In this document: positions 33,014 through 42,373 of the stretch, in pieces
How the letters are laid out: every line of letters starts with the position of its first letter
Position numbering within the stretch: the stretch's first letter is position 1
Assembly (NCBI RefSeq): GCF_048820915.1
Contig: NZ_JBMERR010000010.1
Span: forward strand, 1-64,000
Direction of reading: 5' to 3'
DNA from: Cribrihabitans_A pelagius
Lineage (GTDB): Bacteria; Pseudomonadota; Alphaproteobacteria; Rhodobacterales; Rhodobacteraceae
DNA length: 64,000 bases
The notes under the pieces: model-generated
The model's database searches: none
Told to the model about the DNA's origin: nothing
Seen by the model: only the letters and a program-made list of their open reading frames with translations
Program-made: the position numbers and the translations under genes

Positions 33014-34569
33014 GCGCCCATCCTCTTTGCCAGGTTGTAGCCGGAGCCGCCGCCAAGGCCCGGCCCCGGATGGGTCGAGGCCCCGATCATGTGCAGCCCC
33101 GTTACTCCCGTGGCGTTATTGACCGATTGCGGGAAAGGGCGCCAGACAAAGAACTGGTCGAGAGTGCAGGCGCCGCCGTAGGGGTCGCCGCCTGACAGGT
33201 TCATGTTGAGCGATTGCAGGTCGGCGGGCGAATAGGCGCGCCGGGCCAGCTTGATCTGTTTGAAATTGGCGATATGGCGGGCCAGGATCGCCTCGATCCG
33301 GTCGGCAAAGGCTTCGCGTGTGGCTTCGCTCCATTCGGGCGAGGCGGCGATTTCGCCCTTGGCATCGCCTTTGATGACGCGCGGGGCATCGGGGATCTGC
33401 AGCCAGAGGATGGCCTTGCCTTCAGGGCAGCGGCTGGAATCCAACCGGTGCGGCTGGCCAACGCAAATGGTCGGGGTTTCGGGCAGCATTCCGCGCTCGG
33501 CCTCATTGGCGGATTTCGACACGCTGTCGATACCGTCGGCGAGGTGGATCAGGGCCACGTCTTCCAGCCCTTCGGCGCGCCACTCAGGTGCGGCGTCGAG
33601 CGCATAGTGCATCTGGAAATTGCCGCGCCCGTGGCGGAAGTTGCGCAGGGGCTCCGGCGCGGCCATCTTCGGCAGCAGGCGGCCATAAAGCTGCCCCGGC
33701 GTGACCGAGGCAATGACCGAGGCGCCGCGGATCATTTCGCCGGCCGCGGTCTCCACACCGCAGGCGCGGCCGCGTTCGGTGAGGATGCGGGTCACGTCGG
33801 TGCCGGTGCGGATCCCGCCGCCGTTGGCCTCGATCAGCCGCCGGAAGGCCTGCGCCGCGGCACCCGCGCCGCCCTTCACCACCGGCGCGCCGGCGGCTTC
33901 CAGGGCAAAGGCGATGACCCGGCCCATCTGGCCGGAATAGGTGCTTTCCGGCGTCAGCCCGCAATGCAGCACCCAGGGCGCCCAGAGCGCCTGGATATCG
34001 GCGCTGCTGTAGGAGGCCTCCAGCCAGCCGCGCGCGGGCTGCAGCGCTGCGCCGCCCCAGGCCTTGAGGCCGGTGAGCCCGCGCTTCCACGCCTGTTTCG
34101 CCACCAGCTTCGCGGTCTGGCGCGACCACAGCGGCCCGCCGAGGAGGCCGAAGAGGAACTCTGCATCCGCCTCGATCCCGCCCACATCGCGGGCGTGGGC
34201 ATCGCCATCGCCGGGGGCGAGCGCGTCGAAGCCCGCGACATTGGCGGCGCGGTCCGTCGTCAGCACCAAAGCCCGCCCGTCCGGGCGCAAGACGGCGGTG
34301 GGGCGGGGCGTGTGGCAGAACTCCAGCCCGTGTTTGCCCAGATCCTCCGCCAGCTCGGCATAGGCGGGCGAGGTGAGGAACAGCACAAAGGTCGCCGCCA
34401 TCACATCATGCTGGAAGCCCGGCACCGTGATCTCGTCGGTGCGCATGCAGCCGCCGATCCGGTCCGAGCGTTCCAGCAGCAGCACCGGCTGCCCCTTGCG
34501 GGACAAGAGCGCCGCGGCGACCAGCGCGTTGATGCCGGAGCCGATGATGATATGAGGGACGGCGGCCAT
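33010..34569 (-). CDS. Phytoene-dehydrogenase-like FAD oxidoreductase (1)
   Basis: 519 residues. The N-terminal FAD-binding Rossmann fold has IIIGSGINALVAAALLSRKG then LLLERSDRIGGCMRTDEI, and the C-terminus has the second FAD contact PGLGGGSGYNLAKR. This group (PYROXD2-like, NAD(P)/FAD proteins) includes carotenoid desaturases, but no carotenoid genes are near. It lies between a cyclase gene (6 bp away) and the MarR gene. A paralogue is divergently encoded at 35486. The substrate is unknown. Confidence 0.85.
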   Translation of the reverse strand: MAAVPHIIIGSGINALVAAALLSRKGQPVLLLERSDRIGGCMRTDEITVPGFQHDVMAATFVLFLTSPAYAELAEDLGKHGLEFCHTPRPTAVLRPDGRALVLTTDRAANVAGFDALAPGDGDAHARDVGGIEADAEFLFGLLGGPLWSRQTAKLVAKQAWKRGLTGLKAWGGAALQPARGWLEASYSSADIQALWAPWVLHCGLTPESTYSGQMGRVIAFALEAAGAPVVKGGAGAAAQAFRRLIEANGGGIRTGTDVTRILTERGRACGVETAAGEMIRGASVIASVTPGQLYGRLLPKMAAPEPLRNFRHGRGNFQMHYALDAAPEWRAEGLEDVALIHLADGIDSVSKSANEAERGMLPETPTICVGQPHRLDSSRCPEGKAILWLQIPDAPRVIKGDAKGEIAASPEWSEATREAFADRIEAILARHIANFKQIKLARRAYSPADLQSLNMNLSGGDPYGGACTLDQFFVWRPFPQSVNNATGVTGLHMIGASTHPGPGLGGGSGYNLAKRMGA

Positions 34570-34575
34570 GTGGCG

Positions 34576-35367
34576 TCAGCCCCGCGGCACCAGGGCGAGG
34601 GCGCGGATCGGGCTGCCGGTGCCACGCTCGATCTTCAGCGGTGCGGCAATCAGGATCGCGCCCTTGGCGGGCAGCTTGTCGAGATTGGCCAGCGAGGCAA
34701 GGCCGAAGCAATTGTCGCGGTGCAGTAGGTTATGCGCCGGGTAGGGCGGGTCCATCAGCCCGGCCTGGCCCGCATCGGTGCCGATGCACTGGCTGCCCCA
34801 GCCGACGATGCCCTTGGACAGGAGGTACTCCACCGCATCCGGGGTCGGCCCGGGGCTGTGCGGCCCTTCGGCGTCGGCGTTGAGGAACAGCGCCTCGTCC
34901 TCCGCGCGCTTGTCCCAGTCGGTGCGCATCGCCACCCATTCGCCCTTGCCGATCTCCCCGTGCTCGGCCTCCCAGGCCTTGATCAGGTCGGCGGTGAGCA
35001 GGAAGTCCGCGTTCTCTGCGCTTTCCTTCGAACAGTCGATCACGTTCACCGGCGCCACCAGCCGCTGCACGTCCAGCGTGTCGGTGTAGCCGTCCTCGTA
35101 ATCCTTGCCGGTGATCCAGTGGCGCGGCGCATCGAAGTGCGTGCCCGAGTGCTCGCCCAGCTTCAGCCAGTTCCAGGCAAAGAACGGGCCATCGGCGTCA
35201 TATTCGCTGATCTTGTGGATCTCGACCTTGGGGGTGTTCTTGGCGAAATCCTCCGGCAGCTGCAGGATCGGCGTGTCCGGCCCCAGGGTGCCGGAGCAGT
35301 CCACCACCGCGATTTCTCCCGAAAGAATCTTGGCGCCAAATTCCGCCAACGCGTTGTTTGAAGTCAT
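34576..35367 (-). CDS. Cyclase / kynurenine formamidase-like protein
   Basis: 263 residues with the cyclase-family metal motif HSGTHFDAPRHWITG (HxGTHxDxPxH) near residue 75, plus DCSGTLGPDTPILQLP and the C-terminal HRDNCFGLASLANLDKLP segment. The family hydrolyses amides and lactones (e.g. N-formylkynurenine) using Zn or Mn. The ATG at 35367 has CAGGAGAG upstream; the in-frame ATG at 35451 reaches into the divergent promoter. It is the first gene of the five-gene ior operon. Confidence 0.85.
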   Translation of the reverse strand: MTSNNALAEFGAKILSGEIAVVDCSGTLGPDTPILQLPEDFAKNTPKVEIHKISEYDADGPFFAWNWLKLGEHSGTHFDAPRHWITGKDYEDGYTDTLDVQRLVAPVNVIDCSKESAENADFLLTADLIKAWEAEHGEIGKGEWVAMRTDWDKRAEDEALFLNADAEGPHSPGPTPDAVEYLLSKGIVGWGSQCIGTDAGQAGLMDPPYPAHNLLHRDNCFGLASLANLDKLPAKGAILIAAPLKIERGTGSPIRALALVPRG

Positions 35368-35443
35368 TTTATCTCTCCTGTTGCCCGCGGTCTGGCGCCG
35401 CTTTTTGCATCGCAATAAAGAAACACTAGACAGGTTTATATGC

Positions 35444-35468
35444 ATTTGCAAATATCATTCAATATTGA
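35444..35468. promoter_or_regulatory. Twin palindromes in the divergent promoter
   Basis: Two perfect 10-bp palindromes, ATTTGCAAAT (35444-35453) and TCAATATTGA (35459-35468), are centred 15 bp apart in the 118-bp AT-rich space between the cyclase and the second oxidoreductase. They are good candidates for MarR binding controlling both directions. Confidence 0.5.
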
Positions 35469-35485
35469 TTTGAGGGATAGCGGAT

Positions 35486-37057
35486 ATGCCCGCAGCAGCG
35501 GACGCAGTGATTATCGGCAGCGGCCACAATTCCCTGGCCTGCGCAGCACATCTGGCCGCAAAGGGTTGGACGGTCGCGGTATTCGAACGCGCGGCGGAAC
35601 CCGGCGGGGCGGTGAGGACCGGCGAATACTCCTTGCCCGGCTTCCGCCATGACTGGGGCGCGATGAATCTGTCGCTCTTTGCCGGCTCCCCGTTTCACAA
35701 GGCGTACGGGGAAGAGCTGGCCCGGCACGGGCTGTCCTTCGCCCCTGCTTCCGACTGCTTCGCCTCGGTCTTCCCCGATGGCAGCTGGCTGGGGGTGAGC
35801 AACGATGCCGCGGTCACCACCACCCGCCTCGCGGCCGAGTGCGCCGCTGATGGCGCCGCCTGGGCGGAGCTGACCGAGGCCTTTCCGAAACAGGCCGAAG
35901 TGCTGTTCGGCCTGCTTGGTTCGCCCATCAATAAACGTGCATTTGCATCCTTGAGCTGGAAGTCCTGGCGCGGCATGGGCAGTGCCGGAATGATGGACAT
36001 GGGCCGCTTCCTCGCCGCCTCGCCGCGCGGCTGGCTGGAGGAGACGTTCCGCTCGCCCAAGGTGCAAGCCCTGCTGGCGGCCTGGGGGATGCACCTGGAC
36101 TTTGCCCCCGACGTCGCGGGCGGGGCGCTGTTTCCCTATCTCGAAGGCCAGGTGAACCAGGCCTTTGGCATGGTGCTGGGGCAGGGCGGCGCGGACACTA
36201 TGATCCGCGCCATGACCGCAATGATCGAAGCGCGCGGCGGCTCGGTCACCTGCAATGCGGAAGCGGTCCGTATCTTGCAGGACGGCGGCCGTGCCACAGG
36301 CATTGAGCTGGCCAGCGGAGAAGTTGTGCGCGCAAACAAGGCGGTGATCGCCAATGTCGCGCCCGCGGCACTTCTGCGGCTCACCGGCGGGACGCCGGAC
36401 AAGCGTTACGACAATGGCCTCGCCAAATTCGCCCATGCGCCCGGCACGATGATGATCCACCTGGCGATGGACAGCCTGCCGGACTGGGCCGCGGGCGACG
36501 ACCTGAAGCGCTTCGCCTATGTCCACATGGCGCCGAGCCTCGACCAGATGGCGGCGACCTACTCGCAGGCCAAGGCGGGACTTCTGCCCAGCGAGCCGGT
36601 GATCGTCTGCGGCCAGCCCACCGCCATCGATCCCTCCCGCGCGCCGGAGGGTAAGCACGTGCTGTGGCTCCAGGTCCGCATGGTGCCGGGGGAGATCAAG
36701 GGTGATGCCGCCGGTCAGATCGCGGCCAGGGACTGGGAGAGTGCGGCGGAGGTGATGGCCGACCGCGCACTGGATATCCTTGAGCGCTACGCGCCGGGCA
36801 CTCGGGCCAGGATCCTTGGCCGTCATGTGGTCAGCCCGGCGATGCTGGAGGCCGGCAACCCCAACCTCGTCGGCGGCGATCAGGTCTGCGGCAGCCACCA
36901 CCTCTCACAGCATTTCATGTTCCGGCCCCTGCGCGGCTTTGCCGATGGCACCACCCCGGTGCGCGATCTTTATCACACCGGGGCCGCGGTCTGGCCCGGG
37001 GCAGGAACCGGAGCCGGGGCGGGATATCTGCTCGGGCAGAAACTGGCCGGCGAATAG
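35486..37057 (+). CDS. Phytoene-dehydrogenase-like FAD oxidoreductase (2)
   Basis: 523 residues, clearly related to the protein at 33010-34569. It has the FAD Rossmann start (AVIIGSGHNSLACAAHLAAK then VFERAAEPGGAVRTGEYSLP) and the C-terminal FAD contact PGAGTGAGAGYLLGQKL. It is the first gene on the plus strand, divergent from the ior operon and followed after 61 bp by a peptide-type binding protein. The two paralogues on either side of a shared promoter suggest two steps on one imported substrate. Confidence 0.85.
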   Translation: MPAAADAVIIGSGHNSLACAAHLAAKGWTVAVFERAAEPGGAVRTGEYSLPGFRHDWGAMNLSLFAGSPFHKAYGEELARHGLSFAPASDCFASVFPDGSWLGVSNDAAVTTTRLAAECAADGAAWAELTEAFPKQAEVLFGLLGSPINKRAFASLSWKSWRGMGSAGMMDMGRFLAASPRGWLEETFRSPKVQALLAAWGMHLDFAPDVAGGALFPYLEGQVNQAFGMVLGQGGADTMIRAMTAMIEARGGSVTCNAEAVRILQDGGRATGIELASGEVVRANKAVIANVAPAALLRLTGGTPDKRYDNGLAKFAHAPGTMMIHLAMDSLPDWAAGDDLKRFAYVHMAPSLDQMAATYSQAKAGLLPSEPVIVCGQPTAIDPSRAPEGKHVLWLQVRMVPGEIKGDAAGQIAARDWESAAEVMADRALDILERYAPGTRARILGRHVVSPAMLEAGNPNLVGGDQVCGSHHLSQHFMFRPLRGFADGTTPVRDLYHTGAAVWPGAGTGAGAGYLLGQKLAGE

Positions 37058-37118
37058 GGGCAAAAGACCCCGCCAAACAACAAGCGCCGGCCGCCAATTC
37101 AACAGGGAAAAGCAACAG

Positions 37119-38645
37119 ATGAAACTGACTAGACGCGCGTTACTGCAATCCTCCGCTGCCGGGGCCATGCTGGCCGCCACCGGCCTGCCCGCTCTCGCCA
37201 AGGAAATCGACGAGCTGGTCATTGCCTACAACGTCAACCTGCCGAGCTGGGACCCCACGGTGGGGCCCTCGGCGGTGAACCCGACGATCCAGGGCATCTA
37301 CCAGTCGGTCTTTGATATGTTCATCCATCAGAACCCGGACCTGTCCTTCGATGCGGGCATCATCACCGCCCATGGCTGGAGCGAGGACAAGTCGCAGATC
37401 TGGATGGAGGTGCGTGAAGGCGTCACCTGGCACAACGGCGATCCGCTGACCCCAGAGGATGTGGTCTGGTCGCTGGAACGCGCAGGCACGCCAGAGACCG
37501 GCAACCCGATCCAGTTCATCTGGGGCAAGGTCGCCAACTACGCGATCGACGGCAACCGTATCACGGCGGACGTGAAGAAATACGAGCCGACAATCTTCAA
37601 GTGGATGAGCTTCCTCACCGGTTATGTGCTGCCGAAAAAATACTACGAGGAAGTGGGCGCCGACGGCTTCGAGGCGAACCCGGTCGGCACCGGCCCCTAC
37701 ATGGTCGAGAAGTTCGAGCGCAACGCTTACGTCCGGCTGACGGCCAACGAGAATTACTGGGGCGGCGCGCCCGAGTTCAAATCGGTGACCATCAAGTTCG
37801 TGACCGACGCCGCCAGCCGCGTCGCCGAGGTGGAATCCGGCAACGCCCATGTCACGCTGGAAATGCCTTACGAGGAATTCGACCGGCTGAAGGGCAAACC
37901 GGGTATCGAAGGCACCGCCGCGCCGGTCTCCGACATCGGCATGATTTTCATCAACGATGTCGAGGCGATGACCGATCCCAACGTGCGCATGGCAATGGCC
38001 CATGCAATCGACAAGCAGCTGATCATCGACCGCCTGCTGTCGGGCTATGGCGTCGCCATCGACACGTTGCAGACGCCGGATTACTCGGCCTTCGACGGCT
38101 CGGTCAAAGTGGCGTATGACCCTGCGAAGGCCAAGGAGCTGCTCGCCGCCTCGGGTTACGGGCCGGACAACCCGGTCCGCTTCACCATCCAGACCACCCG
38201 CGGCTTCAAGCCCAAGGATTACGAGATCATCCAGGCCATCGTCGGCCTGTGGCGCAAGGTCGGCATCGAGGCCGAGATCGAGGTCTACGAGATCGCCAAA
38301 CACTACGAGCTGCGCGCCGCCGATACGCTGGCGCCCGCGGCCTTCTACAACTGGGGCAACGCGATTGGCGACCCGGCGACCTCCACCGGTTTTGCCATGT
38401 TCGGGCCGTCGCCGCATGCGGTCTGGGACGGCGAGGAGCTGATGCAGAAGATCATCCCGCTCTGGGGCGAGGCCGACGAGGAAAAGCGCATCGCGGGCTG
38501 GAAGGAGGTCGACCGCCACATCGCCGACAACGCGCTGGTGATCCCGCTGCTGCAATACGTGCAGCCGATCCTGCACAGCGATGCGGTGAAGGTGACGCCG
38601 CATGCCTCCGGCGCGCTGCTGCCGCATCTGATGACACGCGCCTGA
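37119..38645 (+). CDS. Peptide-type ABC transporter substrate-binding protein
   Basis: 508 residues with a Tat-type signal (LTRRALLQSSAAGAMLAATG, twin Arg at residues 5-6, cleavage near ALA-KEI). The mature part is an SBP_bac_5 protein: FDAGIITAHGWSEDKSQIWM, EGVTWHNGDPLTPEDVVWSL, and GTGPYMVEKFERNAYVRLTA. Family 5 proteins bind peptides, opines and various organic solutes. The start at 37119 follows AGGGA. It is followed by an attenuator and dppBCDF-like genes. The real substrate is probably linked to the ior cluster. Confidence 0.9.
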   Translation: MKLTRRALLQSSAAGAMLAATGLPALAKEIDELVIAYNVNLPSWDPTVGPSAVNPTIQGIYQSVFDMFIHQNPDLSFDAGIITAHGWSEDKSQIWMEVREGVTWHNGDPLTPEDVVWSLERAGTPETGNPIQFIWGKVANYAIDGNRITADVKKYEPTIFKWMSFLTGYVLPKKYYEEVGADGFEANPVGTGPYMVEKFERNAYVRLTANENYWGGAPEFKSVTIKFVTDAASRVAEVESGNAHVTLEMPYEEFDRLKGKPGIEGTAAPVSDIGMIFINDVEAMTDPNVRMAMAHAIDKQLIIDRLLSGYGVAIDTLQTPDYSAFDGSVKVAYDPAKAKELLAASGYGPDNPVRFTIQTTRGFKPKDYEIIQAIVGLWRKVGIEAEIEVYEIAKHYELRAADTLAPAAFYNWGNAIGDPATSTGFAMFGPSPHAVWDGEELMQKIIPLWGEADEEKRIAGWKEVDRHIADNALVIPLLQYVQPILHSDAVKVTPHASGALLPHLMTRA

Positions 38646-38691
38646 CGCAGGGCGCGCTGACCCGCGTAAGGCCTGATCCCTGGCCTGTTCT

Positions 38692-38738
38692 GGCCGCGGG
38701 GGCGGCGGCGCTTGCGTCCCTCCCCCGCGGCCCTTTTT
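38692..38738 (+). terminator. Attenuator between binding protein and permease
   Basis: A perfect 11-bp GC stem (38692-38702 with 38722-38732) followed by CTTTTT lies 47 bp after the binding-protein stop. The operon continues on the same strand, so it would act as a partial terminator. Confidence 0.65.
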
Positions 38739-38766
38739 GAAGACCTGACAACTGCAAGGAAGCGCA

Positions 38767-39777
38767 ATGCAGATCCTGCGCCGAATACTCATCCGGCTGG
38801 CCGCCTCCCTGGTGACCCTGGCCGGCGCTGCCGTGATCGTCTTTGTGGTGATCCGCGTGGTGCCGGGCAACCCGGTTGCCATGATGCTGCCGCCTGGCGC
38901 CACCGCCGAGGACATCCAGCGGTTGCAAGAGCTCTACGGGCTCGACAAATCCATCTTCCAGCAGTTCCAGATCTGGATCGGCGGCGTGCTGCAGGGGGAT
39001 TTCGGCACCTCGATCTCGCTGCGCCAGCCAGTGGCAGAGCTGGTGCTCGGCCGGCTGCCCGCCACGCTGGAGCTGTCGGTAATGGCACTGGTGATCGCGG
39101 TGGGCATGGGCGGCGCGATGGCGCTCACCGCAACGCTCTGGCGCGGCACAAGGACCGAGGGCGCCATCGACGTTGCGGGCGGCATGGCGCTGTCGGTGCC
39201 GGATTTCCTCTGGGGGCTGGTGCTGATCCTGCTGTTCGGGGTGCTCTGGCCGCTGTTCCACATCTCGGGCCGGATTTCGCCCGCCGAAGGCTTCGAGTTC
39301 CACACCAATTTTTACCTCTGGGAAAGCCTCCTGCGCCTGCGTTTTGATGTCTGGGCCGATATCGTGGCGCATATGTTCATGCCTGCGCTGGCGCTGGCGA
39401 TCCCGCTGGCGGCAATCATCTCGCAGCTGCTGAAACAATCGCTGAAGGAAACCATGCACCTCGACTACGTGACGCTTGCCCGCACCAAGGGCTACTCCGA
39501 GACCAGCATCATCCTGCGCGAGGCGCTGCCCAATGCGATCCTGCCGACGCTGACGCTGATCGGGGTGCAGTTCACTTTCCTCATCGGCGGCACCGTGATC
39601 ATCGAGCGGCTGTTTTCCTACGAGGGGCTGGGCAACATGGCGATCGACGCGGTGATCAACCGCGATCTGCCGCTGATCCAGGGCATCGTGATCCTGTTTG
39701 CGGTGCTGTTCACCGCCGTGAACCTGCTGGTCGACATGACCTACGCCGCCCTGAACCCGAGGTTGCGCCATGCATGA
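38767..39777 (+). CDS. Peptide-type ABC transporter permease (DppB-like)
   Basis: 336 residues, six TM helices. It opens QILRRILIRLAASLVTLAGA, then FVVIRVVPGNPVAMMLPPGA as in DppB/OppB, and the EAA loop is TLARTKGYSETSIILREALP. It overlaps the next permease start by 8 bp. It forms the channel with the following gene. Confidence 0.93.
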   Translation: MQILRRILIRLAASLVTLAGAAVIVFVVIRVVPGNPVAMMLPPGATAEDIQRLQELYGLDKSIFQQFQIWIGGVLQGDFGTSISLRQPVAELVLGRLPATLELSVMALVIAVGMGGAMALTATLWRGTRTEGAIDVAGGMALSVPDFLWGLVLILLFGVLWPLFHISGRISPAEGFEFHTNFYLWESLLRLRFDVWADIVAHMFMPALALAIPLAAIISQLLKQSLKETMHLDYVTLARTKGYSETSIILREALPNAILPTLTLIGVQFTFLIGGTVIIERLFSYEGLGNMAIDAVINRDLPLIQGIVILFAVLFTAVNLLVDMTYAALNPRLRHA

Positions 39778-40621
39778 TGCAAGATCCCAGATCCGCCGAT
39801 TGCCGGGGCCGCGGCTGTGGCTAGCGGGCGGCTGGCTGGCGCTGCTGGTGCTGGCGGCGCTGCTGGCGCCCTGGATCAGCCCGCATGACCCCTTGGCGCA
39901 GGACCTCTTTGCAGGCCGCCTGCCGCCGGTGTGGGAGTCAGGCGCCGATCCGAACTACCTGCTTGGCACCGACAGCCTCGGCCGCGACGTGCTGAGCCGC
40001 ATCCTGCACGGCGCGCGTCTTGCGCTGGGCATTGCGCTCATCGCGGGCACGCTCACCTGCCTGATCGGCGCCACGCTGGGGCTGATTGCGGGGTTTTATG
40101 GCGGTTGGGTGGACCTTGCCGTATCACGGCTGGTCGATATCTGGATGGCGTTCCCGCCGGTGCTGTTTGCGATCCTGCTGATCGCCGTGCTTGGCACCGG
40201 CATGACCTCCATCATCATCGCCATCGTGGTGATCGACTGGACGCGCTTTGCCCGCGTGGTCCGGGCCGAGGCGATGACGCAAGCACAGATGGACTACGTG
40301 GCTTCCGCGCAAGTGGCAGGCCGCAGCCGCTTCGGCACCGTCTTGGCCGAGATCCTGCCCAACGTGCTGCCCGCCATCGTCGCGCTGTTGACGCTGGAGA
40401 TGGGCATTGCGGTGATCGTGGAGGCGATCCTCAGCTTCGTGAATCTCTCGGTCTCCACCGATGCGCCGACCTGGGGCGGGATGATCGCCGAGGGCCGCGC
40501 GTCGGTGCATCAGGCCTGGTGGGTGCTGGTGTTCCCGCTGGCCACCCTGTTTCTCACCGTTCTCAGCTTCTCGCAGCTTGGCGAAGGGCTGAAGGACCAT
40601 TTCGACCCGGTGCTGCGATGA
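39770..40621 (+). CDS. Peptide-type ABC transporter permease (DppC-like)
   Basis: 283 residues. The N-terminal extension and TM1 (LWLAGGWLALLVLAALLAPW) are followed by LGTDSLGRDVLSRILHGARL, the DppC/OppC hallmark, and the EAA loop YVASAQVAGRSRFGTVLAEI. Stop and next start overlap as ATGA. Confidence 0.93.
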   Translation: MHDARSQIRRLPGPRLWLAGGWLALLVLAALLAPWISPHDPLAQDLFAGRLPPVWESGADPNYLLGTDSLGRDVLSRILHGARLALGIALIAGTLTCLIGATLGLIAGFYGGWVDLAVSRLVDIWMAFPPVLFAILLIAVLGTGMTSIIIAIVVIDWTRFARVVRAEAMTQAQMDYVASAQVAGRSRFGTVLAEILPNVLPAIVALLTLEMGIAVIVEAILSFVNLSVSTDAPTWGGMIAEGRASVHQAWWVLVFPLATLFLTVLSFSQLGEGLKDHFDPVLR

Positions 40622-41490
40622 GTTACCTGAGCATAGAAAACCTCGGCGTGCGGCTGCGCTCCGGCCTGCCGGTGCTGCGGGATGTGTCGCTGACGGTTGC
40701 AGCGGGCGAGTCCCGCGCACTGGTGGGCGAAAGCGGCGCGGGCAAGTCGATGATCGGCAAGTCGGTGCTGGGCATCCTGCCGCGCGCGCTTCAGGTCACA
40801 GGCGGGCGCATCGTGCTGGACGGGGAGGACCTGCAGGCGCTGCCGCCCCGCACAAGGCGCCAGCGCATCGGCGCCAAGGTGGCGCTGATCCCGCAGGACC
40901 CGCTCACCGCGCTCAACCCCTCGCGCCGGATCGGGCCGCAGATTACCAACCGGCTGGTGGATATCCTCGGCTGGTCCCGCAAGTCGGCACAGGCCCGCGC
41001 ATTGGAGCTTTTGGAGGAGGTGCAGATCCACGAGCCAGCCCGTGTCATGCGCGCCTATCCGCACGAGCTGTCGGGCGGCATGCGCCAGCGCATCCTGATC
41101 GCCGCCGCCTTTGCCGCCGAACCCAAGCTGATCATCGCCGATGAGCCGACCACCGCGCTCGACGTGACCGTGCAGAAGCAGATCCTGCGCCTCATTCGCG
41201 GCATGCAGGAACGCCATGGCACGGCGCTGTTATTCGTGACCCATGATCTTGGCGTGGTGTCCAAGGTCTGCCAGACCATGAGCGTGCTTTACGCGGGCAA
41301 GGTGGTGGAGGACACAGGCGTGCGTGATTTCTTCCGCCAGCCGGGCCATGCCTATTCCCGGGCTCTGCTGGCAGCGACTCCGAAATACACCGACCCGGAG
41401 GGCAGCCTGACCCCGGTCCCCTCCGAGGTGATCGCCGCGGTCGAGGCCGAGGTTGCCCTCAGCGACCGCAGGCGGGAGGCCGCGGAATGA
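40618..41490 (+). CDS. Peptide-type ABC transporter ATP-binding protein (DppD-like)
   Basis: 290 residues: Walker A GESGAGKSM, Q-loop LIPQDPLTALNP, signature ELSGGMRQRILIAAAF, Walker B LIIADEPTTALD, and H-loop VTHDLGVV. The C-terminal oligopeptide-transporter extension (AYSRALLAATPKYTDPEG) lacks an obvious Fe-S Cys cluster. The ATG at 40618 overlaps the DppC stop. The stop overlaps the next gene. Confidence 0.93.
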   Translation: MSYLSIENLGVRLRSGLPVLRDVSLTVAAGESRALVGESGAGKSMIGKSVLGILPRALQVTGGRIVLDGEDLQALPPRTRRQRIGAKVALIPQDPLTALNPSRRIGPQITNRLVDILGWSRKSAQARALELLEEVQIHEPARVMRAYPHELSGGMRQRILIAAAFAAEPKLIIADEPTTALDVTVQKQILRLIRGMQERHGTALLFVTHDLGVVSKVCQTMSVLYAGKVVEDTGVRDFFRQPGHAYSRALLAATPKYTDPEGSLTPVPSEVIAAVEAEVALSDRRREAAE

Positions 41491-42290
41491 ACGATGTGAT
41501 CTACGATGTGCGCGACCTGCGCCTGAGCTTTCCCGATATCTCGAAGAAGCCCTTGCTGGGTCCGGCGCCGCGGGTAGAGGTGCTGAAGGGCCTCAGCTTC
41601 CAGATCCCCCGCGGCGAGGTGCTCGGCATCGTCGGCGGTTCCGGTTCGGGGAAATCCACCCTGGGCCGCGCGCTGGTGCGGCTGATCGAACCCGACAGCG
41701 GCCAGATCAACTTCGAGGGCAGGGACATCACCCATGCCGGCGAGGACGCGCTGCGTCCGCTCAGGTCGCAGTTTCAGATGATCTTTCAAGATCCCATGTC
41801 CTCGCTCAATCCGCGGCGGCAGGTGGGGGGTATCATCGCGGGGCCCCTGCGGGTGCAGGGCTGCGTGAACATTGCGCCCATGGTGCGCGAGGCGCTGGAT
41901 ATGGTGGGCCTGCCGCAGAGCTTTGCCGGCCGCTACCCGCACGAGCTGTCGGGCGGCCAGCGCCAGCGTGTCGGGATCGCCCGCGCCATCGCCCTGCGTC
42001 CCGAGTTCATCCTCGCGGACGAGATCGTCTCCGGCCTCGATGTTTCGAGCCAGGCGCAGGTGCTGAACCTGTTGGAGGAGCTGGTGCGCGAACTGGGGCT
42101 CACATTGGCCTTCATCAGCCACGACCTCTCGGTGATCCGCCGCTTGTGCAGCCGGATCCTGGTGCTCTACCGCGGGGAAATCGTCGAGAACGCCGAGACC
42201 GCGGCGCTGTTTGCCGCGCCGCAAGCCGCCTACACGCGCGAGCTGATGTCAGCGATTCCTCTGCCGGACCCGGATCAGGCCTGGGCCTGA
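41487..42290 (+). CDS. Peptide-type ABC transporter ATP-binding protein (DppF-like)
   Basis: 267 residues: Walker A GGSGSGKST, Q-loop MIFQDPMSSLNPR, signature LSGGQRQRVGIARAI, Walker B FILADEIVSGLD (with I after DE instead of the usual P), and H-loop ISHDLSVI. It is the last gene of the operon and is followed by a strong terminator. It forms the ATPase pair with the preceding protein. Confidence 0.93.
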   Translation: MNDVIYDVRDLRLSFPDISKKPLLGPAPRVEVLKGLSFQIPRGEVLGIVGGSGSGKSTLGRALVRLIEPDSGQINFEGRDITHAGEDALRPLRSQFQMIFQDPMSSLNPRRQVGGIIAGPLRVQGCVNIAPMVREALDMVGLPQSFAGRYPHELSGGQRQRVGIARAIALRPEFILADEIVSGLDVSSQAQVLNLLEELVRELGLTLAFISHDLSVIRRLCSRILVLYRGEIVENAETAALFAAPQAAYTRELMSAIPLPDPDQAWA

Positions 42291-42323
42291 GGCCCGCGTC
42301 CGGGAGCCAGTGTTGGGGAGGAC

Positions 42324-42356
42324 CCGCCCGGCAGGGGATGCCGGGCGGCTTTTTTT
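42324..42356 (+). terminator. Rho-independent terminator of the peptide-type ABC operon
   Basis: A perfect 10-bp stem (42324-42333 with 42339-42348), a GGGGA loop and a run of seven T follow the last transporter gene, 34 bp after its stop. Confidence 0.88.
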
Positions 42357-42373
42357 CTTGCTTGGCGGGAAGT

